From Nitrospirales bacterium (GTDB lineage: Bacteria > Nitrospirota > Nitrospiria > Nitrospirales > UBA8639): DNA of 7,266 nt. How positions within the stretch are numbered: position 1 is the stretch's first letter; each line of letters starts with the position of its first letter. Below the pieces are notes generated by a model. That model saw only the letters and a program-made list of their open reading frames with translations. It had not been told where the DNA came from and did no database searches. The stretch lies in contig BQIY01000104.1 in NCBI GenBank assembly GCA_021604265.1, positions 1-7,266 on the forward strand. Direction: 5' to 3'. This document shows positions 1 to 5,586 of the stretch, piece by piece. The position numbers were made by a program, and so were the translations under genes.

Positions 1-390
1 CACAATCCTGATCTTGCCCGTACTGTACATTTTGCCGGATTTTTGCCGCGTGAATCAGTCATTGCTTTACGTTTTGCGGCTACGGTGAATCTTGTTCCGA
101 TGGGAGGTTATAGTTTAATTGAGGCCTGTGCTTCTGGACGACCGACTGTTGCCTATGATGTGCAATGGCATTCTGAGTTAATTGAGGATCAGTGTTCAGG
201 TCTATTACTTTCTGAAGGAGATGTGACAGGGCTTGCCAGTGCGGTTGATTCGTTACTCAATAACCCTGAGTGGGCTAACGAAATCGGTTCGATTGGTCGA
301 GAGCGTGCTTTTGAACTTCATAATTTGAATTCAGTGTATGAAATTAGATCGGCTGTGTATGCTGAGATGATCAATGGCAGAGCAGGATAA
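1..390 (+). CDS. Glycosyltransferase, GT4-type (group 1), C-terminal part only
   Basis: The reading frame is open from the first base of the window to a TAA stop, so the gene enters from the left and only its last 129 residues are visible. They match the C-terminal, nucleotide-sugar-binding half of GT-B glycosyltransferases. The strand-loop 'VHFAGFLPRESV' (visible residues 9-20) is followed by the donor-site segment 'GGYSLIEACASGRPTVAYD' (35-53), then by the usual closing helices with 'AVDSLLNNPE' (81-90) and 'GSIGRERAFE' (96-105). In the family this region carries the EX7E motif. Here the second Glu is present (residue 41), but the position eight residues earlier is Pro, so the first acidic residue is missing or shifted. 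The enzyme would transfer a sugar from a nucleotide donor to a growing glycan, probably at the cytoplasmic face. A TTG at 43 could act as a start, but the family match extends upstream of it, so I treat the gene as truncated by the window edge. Donor and acceptor are unknown. Confidence 0.85.
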   Translation, partial: HNPDLARTVHFAGFLPRESVIALRFAATVNLVPMGGYSLIEACASGRPTVAYDVQWHSELIEDQCSGLLLSEGDVTGLASAVDSLLNNPEWANEIGSIGRERAFELHNLNSVYEIRSAVYAEMINGRAG

Positions 391-414
391 TAAGAGAGAA
401 GTCTTATAAAAGAT

Positions 415-434
415 CCCCATCGCAAGCAATGGGG
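415..434. repeat. Short hairpin 1 (CCCCAT / ATGGGG)
   Basis: A perfect 6-base inverted repeat, CCCCAT at 415-420 and ATGGGG at 429-434, encloses the 8-base loop CGCAAGCA. It starts 24 bases after the glycosyltransferase stop. The T8 run at 453-460 lies 18 bases beyond the stem, too far for a standard intrinsic terminator, though weak termination or 3'-end protection is possible. Its C-rich arm, CAAGC-containing loop and G-rich arm recur in hairpin 2 at 503-519. This suggests both belong to a small REP-like palindromic repeat rather than being chance structures. The REP interpretation is inference. Confidence 0.5.
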
Positions 435-502
435 TATTCAGAGGAAGAGTCATTTTTTTTAAGACTCCACAGCTTCTCAATCTCTTCCCTTTATTCGGTG
501 AC

Positions 503-519
503 CCCGTACAAGCTACGGG
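503..519. repeat. Short hairpin 2 (CCCGTA / TACGGG)
   Basis: A perfect 6-base inverted repeat, CCCGTA at 503-508 and TACGGG at 514-519, encloses the 5-base loop CAAGC. No T tract follows, so it is not a terminator. It sits in the same orientation as hairpin 1 and shares the order C-rich arm, CAAGC, G-rich arm. The two are 68 bases apart and the space between them carries further inverted repeats, so 411-520 may be one compound palindromic element. Confidence 0.5.
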
Positions 520-768
520 AAATAGCTATATTAAAAAACTGTTGAGTGCTGAACTTTAGGCGTTATAAGTCGTTGATGATTCTATGGTGTAAATAAGGGA
601 GCGAAAGTCATTTTGGCTATTGATGAGTGTTTTCGCAGGTAGAGGAATTTCCACGAATCGTTCGTATTTCATTTAGAGAACATTGCCTTATTTGTGGTCT
701 TTATTTCCCCCCTTGTGTTGTTGTGTTATAGAAGATGAAGACTATCTGTGATGAATAAGTACTCTGCC

Positions 769-791
769 AGGAGTTATGAATGTTTCAATGA
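769..791 (+). promoter_or_regulatory. Shine-Dalgarno plus three-codon mini-ORF just before the methyltransferase start
   Basis: AGGAG at 769-773 is the only strong ribosome binding site near the next gene. The best-spaced start behind it is ATG at 780 (6-base spacer), which reads Met-Phe-Gln and stops at TGA 789-791, three bases before the methyltransferase ATG at 795. Other ATGs at 776 and 788 open a different frame that ends at 818-820. If ribosomes load at AGGAG, they would reach the real gene by reinitiation or by using a distant site. The arrangement is read directly from the sequence; a regulatory role is inference. Confidence 0.3.
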
Positions 792-794
792 AAG

Positions 795-1643
795 ATGGAC
801 GTGCGGAAGCGCGCGATTGATGGTGTTGTTTTCGTAGTTAAACTATTCTCTCTGGTAAGTCACGAGCCAATGCGTTTTGAATTCGGGAAAAACTGGAGGC
901 AGTTTATTGCGCTTCTAGATGAAACTCGAGTGCTTGAAGCCAAGAAGTCACTACAGAATATGTTAGACGTTAAAGATTTTCGAAGTAAGAGTTTTTTAGA
1001 CGCCGGATCCGGTAGCGGATTATTTTCCTTGGCTGCTAGGACGTTAGGAGCATCTGTTTTCTCATTTGATTTTGATGAGGAGGCAGTGGCTTGTACCAAG
1101 ACTCTTCGAGGGCAATTTTTTCCGAATGACTCGGAGTGGAAGATTCAACGAGGTGATGTCCTAGATCAGGAATTTCTCAATTCCATTCAGACCTACGATA
1201 TTGTCTATAGTTGGGGAGTGCTGCATCACACTGGGGCTATGTGGAGTGCCCTTGAGAATATTGCGGCTGTCGTAAATGTTGAAGGCTATTTATATATTGC
1301 TATCTATAATGATCAAGGGTTGATTTCGCGCTATTGGCACAAGGTCAAGGAGATATATAACACCAATTGGGTAGGGCAAATGTTGATGGTTTGTGTGCAT
1401 ACCCCTTATCTCTACGGTCTTCGCCGATTAGTTCGAATGATTCAGGGACGAGGTGTTTTACCAAGAGGAATGGACTTATGGCGAGATATGATGGACTGGT
1501 TGGGTGGTTTTCCATTTGAGGTGGCCAAGCCAGAAGAAGTCATTCGTGTCTTTACATGCCGTGGCTTTCGACTGGTTACATTAAAGACCTGTGGAGGTCG
1601 TCATGGTTGTAACGAGTTTGTTTTTCGAAAAGAAAAATTGTAA
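795..1643 (+). CDS. Class I SAM-dependent methyltransferase (glycan-cluster type)
   Basis: This 282-residue protein has the Rossmann-fold methyltransferase landmarks in order. Motif I is 'FLDAGSGSG' (residues 67-75), which binds S-adenosylmethionine. The acidic motif II is in 'FSFDFDEEAV' (89-98), with 'RGDV' at 119-122 and a motif IV-like 'YDIVYSWGVLHHTG' at 134-147. The N-terminal part contains 'FEFGKNWRQF' (28-37) and the C-terminal part 'LGGFPFEVAKPEEV' (236-249) and 'CGGRHGCNEFVF' (266-277). I recall similar signatures in methyltransferases of polysaccharide loci, but not a characterised member. It probably methylates a sugar or sugar-linked group in the cytoplasm; the position is unknown. 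The start is ATG 795 because an in-frame stop lies at 789-791. It has no good Shine-Dalgarno at the usual distance, only GAAAG right beside the start and AGGAG 21 bases upstream. Gaps of 404 and 199 bases flank it, unlike the tight genes downstream, so it may be transcribed separately. Confidence 0.85.
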   Translation: MDVRKRAIDGVVFVVKLFSLVSHEPMRFEFGKNWRQFIALLDETRVLEAKKSLQNMLDVKDFRSKSFLDAGSGSGLFSLAARTLGASVFSFDFDEEAVACTKTLRGQFFPNDSEWKIQRGDVLDQEFLNSIQTYDIVYSWGVLHHTGAMWSALENIAAVVNVEGYLYIAIYNDQGLISRYWHKVKEIYNTNWVGQMLMVCVHTPYLYGLRRLVRMIQGRGVLPRGMDLWRDMMDWLGGFPFEVAKPEEVIRVFTCRGFRLVTLKTCGGRHGCNEFVFRKEKL

Positions 1644-1842
1644 CGATTATTACAACGAAGACGGTTGATTGCACAGCAGTGATTCGTAGGAAAAGACTTC
1701 AAGGAATCCGACTACTTCTTAAGACATGTATAAATGTTTCTATCGGAAATAGAAAAAGCGAAGAAGGTGAGTTTTATGGTGAATAGTTTCTTTTATGATT
1801 ATGTTGTGATTTTCACAATTACATTCCAATCGATTGAGATCA
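1644..1842. other. 199-base intergenic region between two methyltransferase genes
   Basis: This AT-rich stretch contains no obvious terminator for the upstream gene. A TATAAA at 1729-1734 looks like a -10 box, but no acceptable -35 hexamer lies 16-18 bases before it. The most notable content is a strong Shine-Dalgarno (AAGGTGA, 1764-1770) with an ATG at 1776 that opens the short frame listed separately. Nothing else is supported. Confidence 0.5.
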
Positions 1843-1853
1843 ATGGTCAGTGA
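1776..1853 (+). CDS. Possible 25-residue leader peptide overlapping the next gene
   Basis: ATG 1776 lies 5 bases after AAGGTGA (1764-1770), a better ribosome binding site than that of the methyltransferase gene behind it. The frame runs 25 codons to TGA 1851-1853 and overlaps the methyltransferase start (ATG 1843) by 11 bases in another frame. The predicted peptide begins 'MVNSFFYDYVVIF' and its middle is hydrophobic and aromatic, like a short membrane segment. It resembles no family I know. It could be a leader used for translational coupling, a remnant of a lost gene, or chance. The Shine-Dalgarno is the main reason to list it. Confidence 0.25.
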   Translation: MVNSFFYDYVVIFTITFQSIEINGQ

Positions 1854-2640
1854 ATTAATTCGAAAGAAAGTTGCTGAGGGTGATGCCTGGTATACTGAAA
1901 GCCAACGCCTTTCCCAATTAGGTTCTCCAGGTAGCCGGTGGGCACTGGAGTGGCGATGGAAGCTATTTGGTTATATCCTTGATCAATGGTTGATGGGCAA
2001 GAACCGTGAGAATAGATTGCCGTCTCCTCTGCATGTCCTTGATGCAGGTTGTGGTGATGGCATCAACATTGAGGTGTTGCACAATCTATTTTCCCGACGC
2101 AATATTTCTGTGGAAATTGCGGGTTGTGATTATAACGACATACGGTTGAACCGTGCTTCTCAAGATTGCTCCCATCGCATACTGGAAGTTGATCTTCGAG
2201 CCATGCCCTTTCCTCATGAATCATTTGATGTTGTTTTGTGTAGTCATGTTCTCGAGCATATTCATGATGATGTGATAGCCATGAGTGAACTTTCTCGTAT
2301 CATTAAGCGGTCGGGACTCGTACTCATTGCGGTTCCGAATGAAGGATGTCTTTTGGCGAGGTTTCGTAATCATGTTGTACAGCCGTCGATTCGACAAACA
2401 ACCGATCATTGCCAGTTTTATACAGCGAAATCATTAATAGATCGTTTAGCCCAGGCAGGGTTGGTGCCTATAGGTTCTGTCGAACATGAGGGCATTTTTC
2501 TGCCGCATCTCGGTCTTTATAGTCGCTTGCGTGAAACAAGACTGGGACGTGTTCTCATTCCACAAGCGACTCGAATCCTGCCAAGCCAAGCTGCAGGCCT
2601 CGTGGCCGGATTTAGGGTTTCGTCGATACACGGGGCATAG
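1843..2640 (+). CDS. Class I SAM-dependent methyltransferase (Methyltransf_11-like)
   Basis: This 265-residue protein has clear methyltransferase motifs: motif I 'VLDAGCGDG' (65-73), motif II 'GCDYND' (94-99), the post-motif 'LEVDLRAMPFP' (114-124) and motif IV 'FDVVLCSHVLEHIHDD' (128-143), followed by 'GLVLIAVPNEG' (158-168). The 'HVLEH' signature is typical of the UbiE/COQ5-like Methyltransf_11 group, which is widespread in O-antigen and glycolipid loci. The motif spacing is normal, and the C-terminal 'PSQAAGLVAGFR' (247-258) resembles a natural family end, so no truncation is evident. I chose ATG 1843 over an in-frame TTG at 1834: ATG is the better codon and a weak GAG (1836-1838) lies ahead of it. 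Its start overlaps the possible leader ORF at 1776-1853, which carries a stronger ribosome site. It differs clearly from the other two methyltransferases here, so it is not a recent duplicate. The substrate is unknown, presumably a sugar in the same glycan. Confidence 0.85.
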   Translation: MVSELIRKKVAEGDAWYTESQRLSQLGSPGSRWALEWRWKLFGYILDQWLMGKNRENRLPSPLHVLDAGCGDGINIEVLHNLFSRRNISVEIAGCDYNDIRLNRASQDCSHRILEVDLRAMPFPHESFDVVLCSHVLEHIHDDVIAMSELSRIIKRSGLVLIAVPNEGCLLARFRNHVVQPSIRQTTDHCQFYTAKSLIDRLAQAGLVPIGSVEHEGIFLPHLGLYSRLRETRLGRVLIPQATRILPSQAAGLVAGFRVSSIHGA

Positions 2641-2701
2641 CTTCTTCAAAACTCTAGAGCAAAGTGCTATTACCTGAAGATTCTGTAATGGAATTACGCT
2701 A

Positions 2702-3730
2702 ATGATTGAAGTTGTCGATTTAACACCCCATTGCGAGCCTGAATGGAATAAGTTTATCGAAACACACCCCGATGCACTTCTTTACTATGGACTCGACTAT
2801 CGAAATTTTCTTGCTAATATGATCGGAGGAAAGGCTCGGTATCGTTTGGCACTAGAAAATGGTGTGGCCGTTGGCGTTCTTCCCATTATTGAGCGAGACG
2901 GTCCCTATGGTCGTGTGTTTAACAGTCTGCCTTTCTTTGGTAGTTATGGCTCACCTCTTGCGAGAGATTCAGATGTTTTTCGTGTCTTAATGCTAGATTG
3001 GGGCAAAATTACGGATGAGCATGATGTTGCGGCTGCAACGATGATCATGAATCCATTGGCAGGGTCGGGACCGTCTGATATCCCGTTTGATGTTGATGAT
3101 CATCGTACAGGCCAGTTCACGACCCTGCCATCAGGTGTCAATGCCGAGGCCGCAATCTTGGATGCAATCGATAGTACCGCTCAACGTAATGTTCGGCGCG
3201 CACGGCAGGCCGGCATAATTGTTAAAGAAGACGCAAATGCGCTTCCATTTCTCGAGTCGATTCACCGTGCGAACATGGCTGAGATTAGTGGGGTCGCTAA
3301 GCCGCCATCATATTTCTCTACCATCCCTGCATGTTTCCGTTACGGGAAGGATTGGCGCCTCTATGTGGCCAGTAAAGATGGTATTCCGGTTGCAGCGGTT
3401 CTCCTGTTCTATTTTCAAGGCGTCGTGGAATATTTTACTCCTGCGATTACATCAGATGGTCGGAAATGTCAGGCAACGGCTCTGATCCTCCTTGTTGCGA
3501 TGGTCGCAGCTTCTGAGCGTGGCTATCGTATGTGGAATTGGGGTGGGACCTGGCCGGATCAGGACGGGGTCTTTCGATTTAAACGCAAATGGGGTGCCAA
3601 TGCTCGACCCTATCGCTACTTCATTCGAATTCAAAATAAAGACTTATTAAAAGCAACACGTTCCGATCTGCTCGCATCGTATCCCTGGTTCTACATTTTG
3701 CCGTTTAGGCTTCTAGCCGAAGTAGAATAA
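2702..3730 (+). CDS. FemAB-like / GNAT-fold acyl or aminoacyl transferase
   Basis: This 342-residue protein fits the FemAB/Acetyltransf_6 (BioF2-like) group, which has two GNAT-type folds. Visible signs are an N-terminal half with 'YYGLDYRNFLANMIGG' (28-43) and 'VFNSLPFFGSYGSP' (72-85), then the basic helix 'QRNVRRARQAGI' (161-172). The second domain has 'DWRLYVASKDGIPVAAVLLF' (217-236) and the typical ending 'WNWGGTWPDQDGVFRFKRKW' (278-297). Known relatives use aminoacyl-tRNA to add residues to peptidoglycan (FemA, FemB, FemX), or act in exopolysaccharide loci where the donor is mostly uncharacterised. Here, among glycosyltransferases and methyltransferases, it probably N- or O-acylates or aminoacylates a sugar, most likely an amino sugar; this is inference. 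ATG 2702 follows a moderate GGA (2690-2692) with a 9-base spacer. The gene starts 61 bases after the previous stop and ends 28 bases before the next start, which supports one transcript. Confidence 0.8.
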   Translation: MIEVVDLTPHCEPEWNKFIETHPDALLYYGLDYRNFLANMIGGKARYRLALENGVAVGVLPIIERDGPYGRVFNSLPFFGSYGSPLARDSDVFRVLMLDWGKITDEHDVAAATMIMNPLAGSGPSDIPFDVDDHRTGQFTTLPSGVNAEAAILDAIDSTAQRNVRRARQAGIIVKEDANALPFLESIHRANMAEISGVAKPPSYFSTIPACFRYGKDWRLYVASKDGIPVAAVLLFYFQGVVEYFTPAITSDGRKCQATALILLVAMVAASERGYRMWNWGGTWPDQDGVFRFKRKWGANARPYRYFIRIQNKDLLKATRSDLLASYPWFYILPFRLLAEVE

Positions 3731-3745
3731 TTTGTCTATAAAATT

Positions 3746-3749
3746 GGAG
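3746..3749 (+). promoter_or_regulatory. Ribosome binding site GGAG for the third methyltransferase
   Basis: GGAG lies 9 bases before ATG 3759. It decides the start: an in-frame TTG at 3732 would lengthen the protein by nine residues but has no ribosome site of its own and begins two bases after the previous stop codon. Confidence 0.6.
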
Positions 3750-3758
3750 CGTAACGAC

Positions 3759-4385
3759 ATGGACGATAAATTCGATATTTCGCTTGACAAGATTGAGAGC
3801 TTTATGGATGACACGCTCGATAAACATGGCACAACTTCGCTAGGCGTTGGTTGGCGTTCTCGCGAGAACCAATTTCTTCGCTTTGACCAATTTTCTTATC
3901 TTTTCGAGAGTTGCGCAGAGCCATTTTCAATCAATGATCTGGGTTGCGGACTCGCGGGCTTTTTCGAGTGGATCAAGGAACGTGGCTTCCCAGTGTCGCA
4001 CTATATTGGGTACGATATTTCCGAACGCATGATTGCGCGCGCGCAGGCTTTACATTCTACTCAAAACGTCCGTTTTGTGAGGTCGCAGAAACCAACGGAG
4101 ATGGCTGACTTCTCTGTCTGCTGCGGGATTTTCAATACTCGTCTAAACGAGAGCGATGAGGTCTGGACCCGGTATATGCGCGAGGTGGTGTATGCACTGG
4201 CAAAGACAAGCCGAAGAGGTTTTGCATTTAACTCGCTGTCAAGCTATGTGGATTGGCGTGAACCTCATCTATTTTATGCTGATCCGGCCGAATGGTTTAC
4301 CTGGTGTAAGTCGAATATTTCTAAGAACGTTTCGCTTCTCCATGATTCGCCGTTATACGAATGGACGATGGTTATTCGTCTTTGA
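3759..4385 (+). CDS. Small class I SAM-dependent methyltransferase-like protein
   Basis: This protein of 208 residues has a recognisable but divergent methyltransferase core. Motif I is 'INDLGCGLAGFFEWI' (58-72), motif II 'YIGYDISERMI' (82-92), and the motif IV region reads 'ADFSVCCGIFNTRL' (116-129), where most families have an acidic-hydrophobic strand followed by a proline or histidine motif. The C-terminal part has 'RRGFAFNSLSSY' (152-163), 'LFYADPAEWFTWCK' (171-184) and 'VSLLHDSPLYEWTMVIR' (191-207). This tail fits a group of uncharacterised methyltransferase-like proteins found near glycosyltransferases. It is shorter than the other two methyltransferases here and lacks their N-terminal extensions. 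The next gene begins 10 bases after its stop, so the two are almost certainly cotranscribed and may act on the same sugar. Catalysis is likely but unproven; the methyl acceptor is unknown. Confidence 0.8.
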   Translation: MDDKFDISLDKIESFMDDTLDKHGTTSLGVGWRSRENQFLRFDQFSYLFESCAEPFSINDLGCGLAGFFEWIKERGFPVSHYIGYDISERMIARAQALHSTQNVRFVRSQKPTEMADFSVCCGIFNTRLNESDEVWTRYMREVVYALAKTSRRGFAFNSLSSYVDWREPHLFYADPAEWFTWCKSNISKNVSLLHDSPLYEWTMVIRL

Positions 4386-4395
4386 GCAAAATACG

Positions 4396-5586
4396 ATGCG
4401 TATTCTTCTCATCGATTTTGCATATCAAAATATCAATCGAACGGTCATGCTTTGGCCGCTTGCCTGGCGCGAGGTCGGCGAAGTCACTCGGTTTGGTCCA
4501 GGACATGTGAGTGATGAGGATTGGAAAGCCGGCCTTCGTCCATTTCTAAAAAAACATGGCCGTTTCGATGTCATTGTTGCGGCTGAGCTTCTCGTATCGG
4601 CGTTGACATATGAGAAAGATCTCGACCATGTGATTCGGTCACTTGATAATACGTATGAATGTCCTTTCGACCTGTCCGGTGCTATGGAGGGTTGCCAGCG
4701 AGTTTTCGATGAGTTTGTTGTAAGCGACGCGATCAGGGTAATCTCTATGTTGGAATTTGATTCGTACAATATGCATCCGAGTCACAAAGATCGAATCCAA
4801 AAACATGATTTTTTCGTCATTGGTTGGGGCAAGGAATTCGTCCAACCCAGATCCGCAATAAGCGATTTACATCGTGAAAGTTTTGGCGCTCGTGTCAATG
4901 ATCATTGGTGGGATTTCATCAATGCCAATGCTCACCGAGTGATCTCGTCCGCGGCAATGATCTCTGAAAGCGAGTTTTGCTGGAGTAGGCTCGATTATCG
5001 TCGACAGCGATGGGCTGTGCAGGGAGCGCGTTATGCTGCCAGACAAGAAGTGCGGGTTCGTCTCAGAAAAGCAGGAATACCCTGGACAGGGCTCATGCTC
5101 GTGGACATGATTTCGATTATCAATAGAATTAACTCAAAAGCCTTACGCTGGCCTTTTGTCCGTAATTTTTTCAACCATTGCTGGGATCAAGGTTTTCGTA
5201 CTTCCCGATATGCTTTTACCTGTGGTTCTGCGTTGGGCTTTCCAATTCGGAAGTATTTTGAGATACCGGCTTCAGGAACAGTACTTGCTGCACAACCGCC
5301 AAATGGTTTTATGAAGCTTGGTTTTCGTGACAGAGTAAATGCGGTGGTTACAACACCAGAAACAATTGTCGAGATTGATGCATGGTTACAGGCAAATCCT
5401 GCCGATGCGCAGCTTATCGCATCTGCTGGACAGGAACTTGTCTGGGCTCGCCATACGGTGAGGGCAAGGGGTGAGCAATATGCTAGGGCGATCGAAGCCA
5501 TTGCTGGTCGGCGCTTTGCTGGCTCTGGTTGGGAAGATGGGGAGTTTAAAATTATCGAGAAGCCAATAGAGACTGAGGTGCAATGA
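4396..5586 (+). CDS. CgeB-like GT-B glycosyltransferase (Glyco_trans_1_2 type)
   Basis: This 396-residue protein is best read as a GT-B glycosyltransferase of the CgeB-like group. The N-terminus 'MRILLIDFAYQN' (1-12) is a first Rossmann strand, followed by 'FDVIVAAELLVS' (57-68). The middle holds 'RRQRWAVQGARYAAR' (202-216), which resembles a conserved Trp-x-Val-x-Gly-x-x-Tyr-x-x-Arg segment I associate with this group. The C-terminal donor-side domain is the clearest part: 'GSALGFPIRKYFEIPASGTV' (277-296), 'LGFRDRVNAVV' (308-318) and 'IASAGQELVWARHTVRARGE' (341-360), matching the family pattern of a Lys/Arg-Tyr-Phe-Glu donor loop and a closing His-Thr-x-x-x-Arg helix. It would add a sugar to the glycan or to a protein; donor and acceptor are unknown. 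The open frame extends upstream to 4156, but ATG 4396 is preferred because the upstream part lies inside the previous gene in another frame. The Shine-Dalgarno is weak (GAG 4384-4386). The stop TGA overlaps the next start by one base. Confidence 0.7.
   Translation: MRILLIDFAYQNINRTVMLWPLAWREVGEVTRFGPGHVSDEDWKAGLRPFLKKHGRFDVIVAAELLVSALTYEKDLDHVIRSLDNTYECPFDLSGAMEGCQRVFDEFVVSDAIRVISMLEFDSYNMHPSHKDRIQKHDFFVIGWGKEFVQPRSAISDLHRESFGARVNDHWWDFINANAHRVISSAAMISESEFCWSRLDYRRQRWAVQGARYAARQEVRVRLRKAGIPWTGLMLVDMISIINRINSKALRWPFVRNFFNHCWDQGFRTSRYAFTCGSALGFPIRKYFEIPASGTVLAAQPPNGFMKLGFRDRVNAVVTTPETIVEIDAWLQANPADAQLIASAGQELVWARHTVRARGEQYARAIEAIAGRRFAGSGWEDGEFKIIEKPIETEVQ
5575..5580 (+). promoter_or_regulatory. 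Ribosome binding site GAGGTG for the ABC exporter
   Basis: GAGGTG lies inside the last codons of the glycosyltransferase gene. Two adjacent in-frame ATGs follow, at 5583 and 5586. The second is at the better distance (7 bases after GAGG, against 4), so I take 5586 as the start. The overlap with the upstream TGA (5584-5586) points to translational coupling. Confidence 0.6.

Larger units (their letters stand above)
391..794. other. 404-base intergenic region with paired hairpins, no supported gene
   Basis: No open frame here has both a plausible start and a protein-like composition. The left quarter (about 411-520) is rich in small inverted repeats: hairpins at 415-434 and 503-519. Between them a 7-base inverted repeat (GGAAGAG at 443-449 with CTCTTCC at 482-488) competes with a 5-base one (GAGTC at 447-451 with GACTC at 463-467), and a run of eight T lies at 453-460. 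The right part is AT-rich and holds only weak structure: ACGAA/TTCGT around a 3-base loop at 653-665, and GCGAAA/TTTCGC at 601-606 and 631-636. I could not find a promoter with both hexamers at proper spacing. A promoter for the following gene would be expected here, since the gap is long. Confidence 0.6.

Noticed and set aside
415..460. Intrinsic terminator after the GT4 gene
   Set aside because: The stem is only 6 base pairs and the T8 run begins 18 bases beyond it. A 5-base-pair alternative (447-467) places the T run inside its loop. Neither is a canonical terminator.
400..500. Possible protein remnant on the minus strand of the 5' intergenic region, including a stretch reading EEIEKLWSLKK
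   Set aside because: It is under 30 codons, lacks a standard start, is bounded by stops and falls on the palindromic element; chance is the simpler explanation.
860..1099. 79-codon minus-strand frame opposite the first methyltransferase
   Set aside because: It is antisense to motif I and the N-terminal domain, with no protein-family signal.
1729..1734. TATAAA as the -10 box of a promoter for the second methyltransferase
   Set aside because: No credible -35 hexamer is found 16-18 bases upstream, and such a motif is easily found by chance in AT-rich sequence.
3219..3485. 88-codon plus-strand frame inside the FemAB-like gene
   Set aside because: It is an alternative frame inside a well-supported coding region, with no ribosome site or domain signal.
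4156..4395. Upstream extension of the CgeB-like glycosyltransferase frame
   Set aside because: The extra 80 codons lie inside the methyltransferase gene in another frame, do not look like a conserved domain, and are followed by a Rossmann-type N-terminus at ATG 4396.
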